Positions 1-7,849 of a DNA stretch of 29,668 bases are shown here, in pieces (position 1 is the first letter of the stretch; every line of letters begins with the position of its first letter). This DNA comes from JAFCCL01 sp041645325 (GTDB lineage Archaea; Iainarchaeota; Iainarchaeia; Iainarchaeales; GCA-2688035): NCBI GenBank assembly GCA_041645325.1, contig JBAZQI010000012.1, positions 1 through 29,668 of the forward strand. Direction: 5' to 3'. The position numbers and the translations under genes were made by a program. The notes below the pieces were generated by a model. It saw only the letters and a program-made list of their open reading frames with translations. It made no database searches and had not been told where the DNA came from.

Positions 1-472
1 CGAAAATGTTTTGGGGCTTTGCTTCTACCCTAATCTTCCTTCCAAGGTCTTGCGCAGGGAACTGGGACAGATACTCTTTTGCCATTCTTAACGCTGTTCT
101 GAGGTGCCCATTGGCTTCAGCCGACATTCGCTTTTTATTCCTCATATGAAATGCTTCAAGCTTTCCTAGCATTGAAGCCATTTCCCTATTTTTGCTTTCC
201 ACTGCCTGCCTGTAGCTGGCCAACTGTTGATTCAATTCTGCTTCAGGGGGCGGTTCTTCACGCGCTCTAACTCTGTCAAAATTGTCATGAATTTCTCCAA
301 TGGATTGCGCAATAGAGAAGAAGTTTCTTCTAAAAGCGCTCAGCCGGGGGTCTTTGAAATAGTGTTTCGCGAGGACAAGATTTTGCTCCAAATTCTGTAA
401 AGGGGGATAGCAATCATGGGAAAAAGAACTCAAGCTATCCCGCCTCAACTCCCAAGGGAGCTCTTCTGCCAT
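1..472 (-). CDS. Hypothetical helical protein, C-terminus beyond window edge
   Basis: An open frame of 157 codons runs off the left edge of the window, so the C-terminus is missing. It begins MAEELPWELRRDSLSS and starts 4 bases after the stop codon of the TIGR00725-family gene, so it is probably the last visible gene of the pyrB-led operon and may be translated by coupling. The visible part is charged and looks largely alpha-helical (for example a stretch around residues 75-130 rich in Q, E, K, M and R). I recognise no domain, signal peptide or membrane segment. It fits the general type of the other ORFans scattered among the pyrimidine genes here. Confidence 0.7.
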   Translation of the reverse strand, partial: MAEELPWELRRDSLSSFSHDCYPPLQNLEQNLVLAKHYFKDPRLSAFRRNFFSIAQSIGEIHDNFDRVRAREEPPPEAELNQQLASYRQAVESKNREMASMLGKLEAFHMRNKKRMSAEANGHLRTALRMAKEYLSQFPAQDLGRKIRVEAKPQNIF

Positions 473-476
473 CCAA

Positions 477-1019
477 TCACTTTTCCCCTTTCAGTTCTCG
501 CAGCAGCTTTTCCACCAGCTTTTCCGGATTGCTTTCAAAGATTATTTTTGTCGGCTTTTCCTTGCAGAGCACTTCTTTTTCAATTTCCCTTATTTTTCCG
601 GCAAGGCCGGTGCTTCCTTCAAGGACGCCAATGGGCTTCTCTTCTGCGTAAGCAATGCTGAATTCGCCCATTGTGCCAATCCTGCCGCCAATGATTATTA
701 TTGCGTCGCAGCTTCGCACCAGAACAACGTTTCTGCCGCTGTAGCCGAAGCCTGTGTAAACCACTGCATTGCACGCTTCAACAGGATAATGGTATTTTTC
801 CAAATGCTCTTGCCCGTTTGCCGCCGGGCTGACCCCCAGGACAAAGCCATTAGCTTCGCTTGCTGCCTTTGCTGCAGCCAAAGGCAATCCAATGGTTGCC
901 CCGAACATTAAAATGCAATCCCTTTCTGCAATCGCCTTTCCCACTGCCGCCGCTTTTGCAAGCAATTCTGCAGAATGCGCACCAGTTGCGCTGCCCATTA
1001 CTCCAATCCTCGGCTTCAT
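477..1019 (-). CDS. TIGR00725-family / LOG-like Rossmann protein (SLOG superfamily)
   Basis: A 180-residue Rossmann-like protein of the LOG/DprA-related group. Visible motifs are the N-terminal strand and glycine turn RIGVMGSATG (residues 4-13), the GYSGRN segment (residues 92-97) and the family signature GGRIGTMGE (residues 111-119), which resembles the GGxGTxxE nucleotide/phosphoribose-binding motif of LOG phosphoribohydrolases. The TIGR00725 branch has no firmly assigned substrate; a nucleotide or ribosyl-phosphate role is inference. A longer in-frame start would run back into pyrF, so I choose the ATG at 1019, which gives MKPRIGV and begins 11 bases after the pyrF stop. It lies in the pyrimidine operon, consistent with a nucleotide-related housekeeping job. 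Confidence 0.8.
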   Translation of the reverse strand: MKPRIGVMGSATGAHSAELLAKAAAVGKAIAERDCILMFGATIGLPLAAAKAASEANGFVLGVSPAANGQEHLEKYHYPVEACNAVVYTGFGYSGRNVVLVRSCDAIIIIGGRIGTMGEFSIAYAEEKPIGVLEGSTGLAGKIREIEKEVLCKEKPTKIIFESNPEKLVEKLLRELKGEK

Positions 1020-1030
1020 AAAAAACGCCG

Positions 1031-1735
1031 TTACAATTTGCCCCCCATTTCTTCTGCCGCCTTTTTTATGCTTGGCGCTTCGTACAATGCCCTTCCCACT
1101 ATTGCATGCCATTTTTCGCCGGCTGCTTTTGCACTTTCCGTTATTTCCCCGCCTTGGGCAACCAGCCCCGGGGAATAGAGCACTGGCTTCACTCCCTTTG
1201 ATTCCAGGAACTGCCTGTAGAAAGCGATTTTTTCCGGCTTGTTTCCCGGAACCACAAAGTCTGTCACGCCCAATCCAGCTGCAATTTCATACATTCTTTT
1301 CGGCGCTTCGTTGAGCAGGAAACCATTATCCGCCTGCAAATAGCCCTTGTGCGTCATTTCCCCGCCGACTATTACGCCCAAGCCCGCTTTTTGCGCCGCC
1401 AGGATAAACGCTTTTTCCGTTTCAGGGCCGGATTGGGGAAAAAAAATCACGGCATCAATTCCCGATTCCTTGCACACCGCGGCGAATTTTTCCGCAACGT
1501 CAGGAATGTCTGTAGCCGCTTTCTGGTGGTCGTAAATCAACGGCTTTTCGGTAAAAGCCCTTGCCGCCTTTACAAGCTTTGGCAAACCATATTTTAACGC
1601 AAGCTGGAATCCGATTTTGTAGGCGCCGATTCCTTTCACGCCCGCAGTCTCGCTTACAAGCGTTTCAAATTGTTTCATTTCAGAAACATCGCAGGCAGGA
1701 ATAACACTCCTATCGGATTTGATTATTCTTTCCAT
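1031..1735 (-). CDS. pyrF: Orotidine 5'-phosphate decarboxylase
   Basis: The enzyme decarboxylates OMP to UMP, the last step of de novo UMP synthesis, in the cytoplasm. The TIM-barrel protein begins MERIIKSDRSVIPACDV; the first-strand Asp lies in PACDV. The active-site segment reads DHQKAATDIPD, with lysine and two aspartates but spaced D-x2-K-x3-D rather than the usual D-x-K-x2-D of OMPDC. Later strands include VIVGGEMTHKGYL and LYSPGLVAQGG (phosphate-binding loop), ending with VGRALYEAP. The start at 1735 is preceded by GGGGGTT about 4 bases upstream; a longer frame to 1762 is possible but unlikely. Neighbours pyrE and an ORFan precede it in the operon. A HUMPS/hexulose-phosphate synthase-like activity is the alternative, but operon context favours pyrF. 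Confidence 0.9.
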   Translation of the reverse strand: MERIIKSDRSVIPACDVSEMKQFETLVSETAGVKGIGAYKIGFQLALKYGLPKLVKAARAFTEKPLIYDHQKAATDIPDVAEKFAAVCKESGIDAVIFFPQSGPETEKAFILAAQKAGLGVIVGGEMTHKGYLQADNGFLLNEAPKRMYEIAAGLGVTDFVVPGNKPEKIAFYRQFLESKGVKPVLYSPGLVAQGGEITESAKAAGEKWHAIVGRALYEAPSIKKAAEEMGGKL

Positions 1736-1758
1736 AACAACCCCCGGCAAATGCAATT

Positions 1759-2325
1759 TCAAACCGACTTAGTCGGAACTGACCGTAGCACGGTAAACCA
1801 AGCCCAAAATCTGTTTCCTGCTTTAGGACCCAAAATTCTAATAATTCTTCTCTTTTCATTGCCTCTTCTTGCCGAGCGTGAAGCTGCACGTAAATCGTCT
1901 GACATTGCAGCCTCGCCGACAAGCGGCTCGCCAATCCACTCTTTTGCTTTTTCTCTTCTTAAATTAACCTTTGACCCCCCACCGATAACTAATTTACGGA
2001 CACAAGCATCGTGAATGTCTGTGCCTGATTCAAGACTTGGTTCAAGAGCAGCAATTACTCTACCTCTTTTTTCCTCAAAGTTTCTCCTAACGCCTGCCTG
2101 TTCCAAAGCAATCGAAATAACGCTTCTTCTGTAAGCATTGGCAGCTTCCAAATCATCCCCCATTTCATGGATGCTTTTTACTCTTGCCCTTCTTAATTTC
2201 AAAAGAACTTCAGTTGTTGGTGTCGGGAGCGGGGTTCTTCTTCTTTCTTTTTGTTTCCTGAATTCAGCCCTTAAGATATTCGTTCCCTCTCTTGTGACAA
2301 TCTTTTTAACTCTTATGGTATTCAT
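1759..2325 (-). CDS. Basic ORFan between pyrE and pyrF
   Basis: A 188-residue, strongly basic protein of unknown function (many RR/RK pairs, for example FRKQKERRRTP near the N-terminus and SARRGNEKRR near the C-terminus). No recognised domain, signal peptide or membrane segment. The ATG at 2325 lies 8 bases after the pyrE stop and is preceded by AGGTAGG, so translation coupled to pyrE is likely; a longer frame to 2352 would overlap pyrE. It ends 23 bases before the pyrF start. It may bind nucleic acid or the ribosome given its charge, but that is only inference. It is one of several lineage-specific genes inserted into these operons. Confidence 0.7.
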   Translation of the reverse strand: MNTIRVKKIVTREGTNILRAEFRKQKERRRTPLPTPTTEVLLKLRRARVKSIHEMGDDLEAANAYRRSVISIALEQAGVRRNFEEKRGRVIAALEPSLESGTDIHDACVRKLVIGGGSKVNLRREKAKEWIGEPLVGEAAMSDDLRAASRSARRGNEKRRIIRILGPKAGNRFWAWFTVLRSVPTKSV

Positions 2326-2333
2326 TTTTTCGC

Positions 2334-2951
2334 CTACCTGTTTTTGCCCCATTCTTCCGGGTTTTCAAAATACTTTTTGATTTCGGCGAATTGAGTTTCG
2401 GAAACCTTCTTGTTTTTTTTCAGTGCTTCAAGCACTTCGCCGATTTTCAACACTGAACGAAGGCTATAGCCTTTTTCCGACAGTTCTTTTGTGCCGCCCT
2501 GTTCCCTGTCAATCAGGACAATTATGTCTTTCACTTTCAAGCCGGCTTCTTCCAGGGGGGCAATTGCCTCAAACTTGCTTGCCCCGGTGGTAATCAGGTC
2601 GTCGTAAACAAGCACCGTTTCTCCAGGCTTGAATTCGCCCTCTATTTCCCTTTTTGTGCCGTATCCCTTCTGCTCTTTTCTCGGGTAAATCATCGGATAG
2701 TTTGCCTGCAGGCTGACCGCCGTTGCAATCGGAATCGCTGCGTACGGAATGCCTGCAATCCTGTCAAAGTGCACTGGCTTTGTCAGCTTAATCAACTCTG
2801 AGGCAACATCGCGCAGAACATTCGGGTGGGAAACAAGCACCCTTAAATCAATGTAAATAGGGCTCAATAGCCCGCTTTTCAAAGTGAACAAGCCGAATTT
2901 CACGGCGCCGATGTCAAACAATTCAATGCAAAGCTTTTCCCTTGAATTCAT
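2334..2951 (-). CDS. pyrE: Orotate phosphoribosyltransferase
   Basis: The enzyme transfers phosphoribose from PRPP to orotate, giving OMP, the step just before PyrF. The 205-residue protein has the type I PRTase fold: GIPYAAIPIATAVS (residues 68-81), the flexible catalytic loop region RKEQKGYGTKREIEG (residues 91-105), and the PRPP-binding motif VYDDLITTG (residues 115-123). An extra C-terminal stretch after residue 165 (EALKKNKKVSETQFAEIKKY) looks helical and is common in archaeal/bacterial OPRTs. The start MNSREK is 3 bases after the stop of the preceding ORFan, and a GAGCTGA sequence overlapping that stop can act as ribosome-binding site. It lies in the minus-strand pyr operon. Confidence 0.96.
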   Translation of the reverse strand: MNSREKLCIELFDIGAVKFGLFTLKSGLLSPIYIDLRVLVSHPNVLRDVASELIKLTKPVHFDRIAGIPYAAIPIATAVSLQANYPMIYPRKEQKGYGTKREIEGEFKPGETVLVYDDLITTGASKFEAIAPLEEAGLKVKDIIVLIDREQGGTKELSEKGYSLRSVLKIGEVLEALKKNKKVSETQFAEIKKYFENPEEWGKNR

Positions 2952-2956
2952 TTTTT

Positions 2957-3382
2957 TCAGCTCTTTGTTATAGTTTTTTGTTCCAGATCTACTAAAAAAG
3001 TTCCAAAATAAACACTTTTTTTGGTTCTTGGATTACCCATATTCACGCGAAAGCAAGTTTGTGTTTCAGATGTCTTTTCTCCTACTAACGTAACCACATT
3101 TCCGGATCCCAGAAAGTTTGATGTTCCGCAAAATCTTAGGTAATCCAAACTCTCCCTTGAAATATCTGGAAACCATCCTCTACCAATACGCCTTAATTGC
3201 AATGGCTCATGGTGCCTATTTCCCATAACATAAACCGGTTTTCCCTTTCCTCGCCTTTCCTTTTCTCTTCTGCTTTTTCCTCTACTTGCCTCCCTTTCCC
3301 TTTTTCCTGGCGAAATATTCTCACGCCCTCTTCTGGGGCTACCCTTGGGTTGAAATACACTCATCCGACAATTCAACTCCAT
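2957..3382 (-). CDS. Basic ORFan between pyrC and pyrE
   Basis: A 141-residue protein of unknown function. The first 50 residues are extremely rich in Arg, Lys, Gly and Glu (for example EREASRGKSRREKERRGKGK) and look disordered. The C-terminal part (about residues 50-141) is less charged and probably folded, with short beta-like segments such as KPVYVMG, NVVTLVGE and SVYFGTFLVDL. It follows pyrC by 35 bases and its stop lies 5 bases ahead of the pyrE ATG, so it is cotranscribed. The start is uncertain: ATG at 3382 has no clear ribosome-binding site, while ATG at 3364 has GGAG about 12 bases upstream. The small beta-rich domain could be RNA-binding, but no family is recognised. Confidence 0.65.
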   Translation of the reverse strand: MELNCRMSVFQPKGSPRRGRENISPGKREREASRGKSRREKERRGKGKPVYVMGNRHHEPLQLRRIGRGWFPDISRESLDYLRFCGTSNFLGSGNVVTLVGEKTSETQTCFRVNMGNPRTKKSVYFGTFLVDLEQKTITKS

Positions 3383-3417
3383 TTTTTACAAATCAATCTT
3401 TTTCATTAACCCGTGCT

Positions 3418-4707
3418 TCAGGCAACCTTCCCTTTTTCCATTACAACCTTGCCTGCAACAATAGTGTAAACGGCTTTTCCTTTCAGTTTCATTCCTCCAA
3501 ACGGCGTGTTCCTGCCCTTGCTCTCAAATTTGCCCGGGTCCACGATTTCCTCGGCATTCAGGTCAATGATTGTGATGTCAGCATCCTTGCCTTTGCCCAA
3601 TGTTCCCTTATCCAGGTGCAGGATTTTTGCGGGATTGCAGGTCATCTTGGCAACAGCATCACTCAGGGCCAGAACCTTTGAATGCACAAGCTTTGTGAGA
3701 ACAAGCCCAAGGCTTGTTTCAAGGCCGACAATGCCGTTTTCGCAGAAGTCAAATTCAAGGAATTTTTCGACAAGCAGGTGCGGCGCGTGGTCCGAGGCTA
3801 TTGCATCAATGGTGCCGTCCCTGAGCCCCGCAATAACCGCTTCAAGGTGCTCTTTGCTTCTCAGGGGCGGATTGACCTTTGCGTTTGCATTGTAGCCCCT
3901 GACAGCCTCGTCAGTCAGGGTGAAATAATGCGGGCAGGTTTCGGCTGAAACCTTCTGCCCCCTCTTTTTTGCAAGCCTTATCAGTTCAACGCTTCCCTGC
4001 GTTGAAACATGGCAAAAATGAATCGGGCAGTTTGCCGCATTGCTCAGGATGATTTCCCTTGCAACCATGACCTCTTCGGCGGCAGCCGGCTTTCCGGGCA
4101 GCCCAAGCTCTGTCGAAACAAGGCCCTCATGCATCGTGCCGTCTGCGCTGAGGTTCTTGTCCTCGCTGTGCGACAAAACAGGCATGTCCCACATTGTGCA
4201 GTATTCAAGCGCCCTCCTCATCACATTGGCATCCTGTATGTCTGCGCCGTCATCGCTCACGGCAACCGCGCCTGTTTTTTTGAGTTCGCCTATTTCGGCA
4301 AGCTGATGGCCCTCCCTTTTCCTTGTGATTGCGCCAATCGGCAGGACATTGACGACCGCGTCGCGGCCTGCCCTGCTCAGCACAAATTCTATAACTGTCT
4401 GGTTGTCGGCGTCAGGCGTTGTGTTCGGCATTCCGGCAATTGTTGTAAAGCCGCCTTTTGCGGCTGCCCTTGAGGCGGTTGCAATGGTTTCCTTGTCTTC
4501 CCTTCCAGGCTCCCTCAGATGCACGTGCATGTCAATCAGGCCGGGGCACACGATTAAGCCTTTTGCGTCAATGATTTTGTCGGCTTTTTCCCTGATGCCC
4601 TTTTCAAGCCCTGCAATCTTTCCGTCTTTTACAAAAACATCCATTTCAGCGTCTATTTTGTTTGCAGGGTCAATCACCCTTCCGTTCCTTATAATCAGCG
4701 AAGTCAT
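3418..4707 (-). CDS. pyrC: Dihydroorotase
   Basis: The enzyme cyclises carbamoyl-aspartate to dihydroorotate, third step of UMP synthesis. The 429-residue amidohydrolase has the metal-binding motif DMHVHLREPG (residues 59-68; His61 and His63), later metal/active-site segments LSHSEDKN, HFCHVST and ETCPHYF, and the catalytic aspartate in IASDHAPH. The N-terminal and C-terminal beta-sandwich pieces (LIIRNGRVIDP and GKAVYTIVAGKVVMEKG) are typical of class I dihydroorotase/allantoinase proteins. Its ATG overlaps the pyrB stop by 4 bases (ATGA), so the two are translationally coupled. The position after pyrB makes dihydroorotase far more likely than allantoinase or hydantoinase. Confidence 0.96.
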   Translation of the reverse strand: MTSLIIRNGRVIDPANKIDAEMDVFVKDGKIAGLEKGIREKADKIIDAKGLIVCPGLIDMHVHLREPGREDKETIATASRAAAKGGFTTIAGMPNTTPDADNQTVIEFVLSRAGRDAVVNVLPIGAITRKREGHQLAEIGELKKTGAVAVSDDGADIQDANVMRRALEYCTMWDMPVLSHSEDKNLSADGTMHEGLVSTELGLPGKPAAAEEVMVAREIILSNAANCPIHFCHVSTQGSVELIRLAKKRGQKVSAETCPHYFTLTDEAVRGYNANAKVNPPLRSKEHLEAVIAGLRDGTIDAIASDHAPHLLVEKFLEFDFCENGIVGLETSLGLVLTKLVHSKVLALSDAVAKMTCNPAKILHLDKGTLGKGKDADITIIDLNAEEIVDPGKFESKGRNTPFGGMKLKGKAVYTIVAGKVVMEKGKVA

Positions 4708-5723
4708 CTTCTGTCGCCCCCGAGCAAAAGGTAAAGCAGCGCAAGCCTTAATGCAAAGCCGTTTTCAACCTGCTCTTCAACAACGCTTTGCTTGCCCTCC
4801 ATTACCTCCGTCCTCAAATCCACCTCGCGGTTTATGGGGCCGGGATGCATCACTATTGCGTCAGGCTTTGCCATTGCAAGCCTTGCCGGAGTAATGCAAT
4901 AGCACTTGCTGTATTCCCTCACTGTCGGAATCTCCGCGCCCGCAGCCCTCTCAAGCTGAATCCTTAAGGCATAAACAACATCAACGCCCTTTATGGCCTC
5001 GTCAAGGTTGTAAAAAACCCTGCACTTGAACACTTTTTCCAATCCGAATGGAATGAGTGTCGGCGGTCCCGCAATCCTCGGCTCAACGCCGAACTTGTTC
5101 AAAGCCCTTATAAGCGAGCCTGCCACCCTGCTGTGCTTTACATCCCCTACAATCACAACATTAAGGCCTTTTACCCTGCCTTTCTTTTCCCACATTGTGT
5201 AAAGGTCAAGCATTGCCTGCGTGGGATGTTCGTGCCAGCCGTCGCCCCCGTTTATGACAGGCATGTCAATCTGGCTTGCAATCATTTTTGGCGTTCCGGC
5301 CTTGCTGTGCCTCAGGATTATCACGTCGGCGTGCATGGAATCAAGCGTTCTCACGGTGTCATTAAGCGTTTCGCCTTTCTTGTCCATGCTGCTGCCTTTT
5401 CCCGAAATGTTGATTGTGTCAATGCTCAGGTGCTTTCCGGCAAGCTCGAACGAAACCCTTGTCCTTGTGCTGTCCTCAAAGAAAAAGTTTATCTGGGACA
5501 TTCCCTTCAAAAGGTTGATTTTCTTGTCAGGCTTTACCACGAATTCCTTGAACATTTTTGTGCTTTCAAAAATCATTTCAAGGTCATTGGTTGAAAAATC
5601 GTCAATGCTTATAATGTCCTTGGAGGGAAGCCTTCTGCCTGCAATGGACTTGGCAAGCCTTGCCTCAAAATCTTCCTGCCAAGCGCCGATTTCTTCCCAT
5701 AGCTGTTGCCGTTTAGGATGCAA
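4704..5723 (-). CDS. pyrB: Aspartate carbamoyltransferase catalytic subunit
   Basis: The enzyme condenses carbamoyl phosphate with aspartate. Residues 85-89 give the carbamoyl-phosphate motif STRTR, and HPTQAMLDL begins at residue 166; RREV/REVDLR near the C-terminus is also typical. The protein is 339 residues, about 30 longer than usual catalytic chains, because of an N-terminal extension (MHPKRQQLWEEIGAWQ...). The start codon is TTG (5721-5723): no ATG lies nearby upstream, and the AGGTGGG sequence at 5730-5736 sits 6 bases ahead of it. It is the first gene of the pyr operon, with a TATA-like box at 5754-5766. No regulatory-chain gene pyrI follows, although many archaea have one adjacent. 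Confidence 0.95.
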   Translation of the reverse strand: MHPKRQQLWEEIGAWQEDFEARLAKSIAGRRLPSKDIISIDDFSTNDLEMIFESTKMFKEFVVKPDKKINLLKGMSQINFFFEDSTRTRVSFELAGKHLSIDTINISGKGSSMDKKGETLNDTVRTLDSMHADVIILRHSKAGTPKMIASQIDMPVINGGDGWHEHPTQAMLDLYTMWEKKGRVKGLNVVIVGDVKHSRVAGSLIRALNKFGVEPRIAGPPTLIPFGLEKVFKCRVFYNLDEAIKGVDVVYALRIQLERAAGAEIPTVREYSKCYCITPARLAMAKPDAIVMHPGPINREVDLRTEVMEGKQSVVEEQVENGFALRLALLYLLLGGDRR

Positions 5724-5753
5724 TCAAAGCCCACCTAATAATTTGCTCCAAAT

Positions 5754-5766
5754 GCTTTTTTAAAAC
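5754..5766 (-). promoter_or_regulatory. TATA-like box for the pyrB operon
   Basis: On the minus strand the sequence reads GTTTTAAAAAAGC, about 31-43 bases before the pyrB TTG start. It fits an archaeal TATA box and would give a short leader that still contains the AGGTGGG ribosome-binding site. Confidence 0.5.
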
Positions 5767-5797
5767 AATCCCTGCCATTGCCGCCCGGCAATTTCCT

Positions 5798-6385
5798 TCA
5801 AGCGCTCCGAAGGTTTCTGCAATGCTCCAAATCCAAAATGAATGCCCTTGCTGTTTTTTGTTGGGGGTCAATTACATACTCCCAACAGTCACGAAGTACT
5901 ATCCCTGCTTCTGCCGCCCTTTCATTCTGGCTTTTAGTATAGCTTTTCATTTCATTCCCCCTTTCTTTGCCTAAAAGCAGGTAAACGTCTTCCTCATCTT
6001 TTGTTTGAATTTGCCCAAATTTTGAAAGGTCCGTGAGGGCAACATATTTTTTGCCGTTAATTTCCACAAGCCTTATTGTTGGCGGAACGGCAAGCCCAAG
6101 CCTTTTAAGCTGTTGAAAAAGCTCAAACTCTCTTTCCGCTTTCCTTGTCTGGTTGCCAAGATGGTATTTTTTTATTACAAGCCTTGCCTCGTGTTTGCCC
6201 TTCAAAATGCGCAAATCAAACGCCTGTCCATGTAAGCCGCGGGCATATCCACTTTCATCATTGATATCGATGGTCATCTTTTGCCTTTTCTTAACTTTTC
6301 GTGCAACCAAAACATTTTTTCCGGCCCCGCCCCTGTAAATTTTTTTTCTAGGAAAAAAAGAGCCTATTTTTCTGAAGATATTCAT
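5798..6385 (-). CDS. Small protein-kinase-like ORFan
   Basis: A 195-residue protein of uncertain function, last gene after pyrK (17 bases between) with a good ribosome-binding site GGGTGA before the ATG. The N-terminal 35 residues are very basic. From about residue 50 the pattern resembles a kinase small lobe: RLVIKKY (candidate strand-3 lysine, residues 72-73), a helix AEREFELFQQLKRLG with candidate glutamates (84 or 86), then a strand pair and hinge-like YVALTDLS (residues 114-121). Further on, GIVLRDCWEYVID (LRD at 164-166) resembles a catalytic loop and AFILDLEHC (DLE at 185-187) resembles the metal-binding DFG/DFE. A full large lobe is missing, so it is either a miniature kinase-like fold (RIO/Kdo-kinase type) or a degenerate one. 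This is pattern-based only. Confidence 0.65.
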   Translation of the reverse strand: MNIFRKIGSFFPRKKIYRGGAGKNVLVARKVKKRQKMTIDINDESGYARGLHGQAFDLRILKGKHEARLVIKKYHLGNQTRKAEREFELFQQLKRLGLAVPPTIRLVEINGKKYVALTDLSKFGQIQTKDEEDVYLLLGKERGNEMKSYTKSQNERAAEAGIVLRDCWEYVIDPQQKTARAFILDLEHCRNLRSA

Positions 6386-6401
6386 AATTTCACCCGATTA
6401 A

Positions 6402-7214
6402 TCATTCGGAACGCCAATCCGCAAACTCCTTCAACGAAACATTTTTGCCTGACTTGAGCATTGCGCTTTCCCCAAATTGCGGGATTTTTCGCAGTTGCTT
6501 GCCAGTGAAGACAGGCCCGTCCCTGCAAACAAGCCATTTTCCCATTGCGCAGGCACCGCAAACCCCGAAAGCGCAGCGCATAAAGCGTTCCAAATTGAGC
6601 TGGCATTCAACCCCTGCCTTCTCGCATGCGGCAAAAACCTTTTTCATCATTCCCTCAGGGCCGCAGGAAAAAACACAGTCAAATTTTTCCTTTGCAAGCA
6701 GCCTTTCAAGCGCTTCGGTTGCAAACCCCTTTTCCCCAAGGCTGCCGTCATCCGTGGTTATGTAGAATTCATTTGTTGTTTTTGCAAGCTTTTTGCCGAA
6801 GAGGCATTCTTTGCCGGTTTTTGCGCCGTTAATGATTGTTGTTTTAATTTTGTTTTTTTGCAGTTCTTGCGCAAGCAGGAGTATTGGCGCTGCCCCGCAG
6901 CCCCCCGCAACAATGCAGGCGTGTTTCACCCCCTTTATTTCAAATCCGTTTCCGTATGGGCCTCTTATCCCGATTTTGTCCCCCTGCCTTAATGCAAAAA
7001 TTTTTTCAGTGAATTTTCCCTTGCGCTGCACTGTCACTGCGCACTCTTTGCCTGCCGCTGTGAGCGTGAACGGCTTTTCGTCGCAGCCTGGAATCCAAAT
7101 CATTGCAAACTGCCCCGGCAGCGCATTCATTGAACAATCCAAATAAAATGTTTTAATGCTAGGAGTTTCCTGCTCAATTATTTTTATTGGAACCATTTTT
7201 GGCAGCCCTGTCAT
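6402..7214 (-). CDS. pyrK: Dihydroorotate dehydrogenase electron-transfer subunit
   Basis: PyrK passes electrons from the FMN of class 1B dihydroorotate dehydrogenase through a 2Fe-2S cluster and FAD to NAD+. The 270-residue protein has a ferredoxin-reductase-like layout: an FAD-binding beta-barrel (KPFTLTAAG, GIRGPYGNGF), the NAD-binding start CIVAGGCGAAPILLLAQEL, the FSCGPEGMM segment, and a C-terminal cysteine cluster C-x4-C-x2-C-x7-C in CAFGVCGACAMGKWLVC. All four cysteines are present. Its ATG overlaps the HAD gene stop by 4 bases (ATGA). The partner pyrD is the first gene of this operon but is separated from pyrK by two other genes, which is unusual since pyrD and pyrK are usually adjacent. 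Confidence 0.93.
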   Translation of the reverse strand: MTGLPKMVPIKIIEQETPSIKTFYLDCSMNALPGQFAMIWIPGCDEKPFTLTAAGKECAVTVQRKGKFTEKIFALRQGDKIGIRGPYGNGFEIKGVKHACIVAGGCGAAPILLLAQELQKNKIKTTIINGAKTGKECLFGKKLAKTTNEFYITTDDGSLGEKGFATEALERLLAKEKFDCVFSCGPEGMMKKVFAACEKAGVECQLNLERFMRCAFGVCGACAMGKWLVCRDGPVFTGKQLRKIPQFGESAMLKSGKNVSLKEFADWRSE

Positions 7215-7849
7215 TTTTCTTCCGCCTCCAGCTTTTCAATAAGCGCAGGCAATTCTCCCAAATCCTTGATGATAAAGTCCGGCTTTGCCTTTTCAAGCTT
7301 TTCCCTTGAGTCATACCCCGACAAAACGGCAACGCTCCTGATGCCGGCCTGCCTTGCAGTTTCAATGTCGTGCACCATGTCGCCGACATAGATTGCGCTT
7401 TTCTTTTCAATCTCGTGCCTTGCAACAAGTAAATGAATTTTTTTCCCTTTGTCCTCGTTGCTTCCATAGCTGTAGTCAATCAGGCTTTTGAGGCCATACC
7501 CGCTGATTTCCTGCTCAAGATGCTCCTGCGTTTTGGCGCTGAACACGATGACCTTTTTTCCCCTGGCTTTAAGCCATTCAATCGCCTTTCCCGCAAAAGG
7601 AAACGGCTTTTCCTCACCCGAATACTTTGGGTAAACCCTTGCCCATCTTTCGTATTCCTCTTTAACGTCAACCACGGCGCCAAGCTTTTCGTAGAAGCGC
7701 ATCCATGGCAGCTCATACAGTTCCCTGAACCTTTTTTCCGAAAGCCTTTTCAGGCCAAGCTCCTGCAGAATATCGTTGCCCGCGGCAAAAGTAAGCGCCC
7801 AGTCGTCGCTCACAACGCCCGACCAGTCCAAAATAACAGTGTCAATCAT
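7211..7849 (-). CDS. HAD-superfamily hydrolase
   Basis: A 212-residue haloacid-dehalogenase-like hydrolase, probably a phosphatase acting on a small phosphorylated metabolite. Motif I is LDWSGVVSDD: Asp8 is the nucleophile, but the second residue of the DxD pair is Ser10 rather than Asp. Motif II is VIVFSAKT, motif III a lysine in DKGKKIH, and motif IV YVGDMVHDIETARQAGI. A helical cap lies between residues 15 and 90. The layout resembles the phosphoglycolate phosphatase/Gph group; the substrate cannot be read from the sequence. The start overlaps the preceding ORFan stop by 8 bases. Its place between pyrD and pyrK may mean it removes phosphate from a pyrimidine intermediate, or it may simply be hitch-hiking. 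Confidence 0.85.
   Translation of the reverse strand: MIDTVILDWSGVVSDDWALTFAAGNDILQELGLKRLSEKRFRELYELPWMRFYEKLGAVVDVKEEYERWARVYPKYSGEEKPFPFAGKAIEWLKARGKKVIVFSAKTQEHLEQEISGYGLKSLIDYSYGSNEDKGKKIHLLVARHEIEKKSAIYVGDMVHDIETARQAGIRSVAVLSGYDSREKLEKAKPDFIIKDLGELPALIEKLEAEEK

Noticed and set aside
4325..5763. Overlapping plus-strand frames opposite pyrC and pyrB
   Set aside because: Both oppose strongly conserved enzymes with intact motifs and have no independent evidence.
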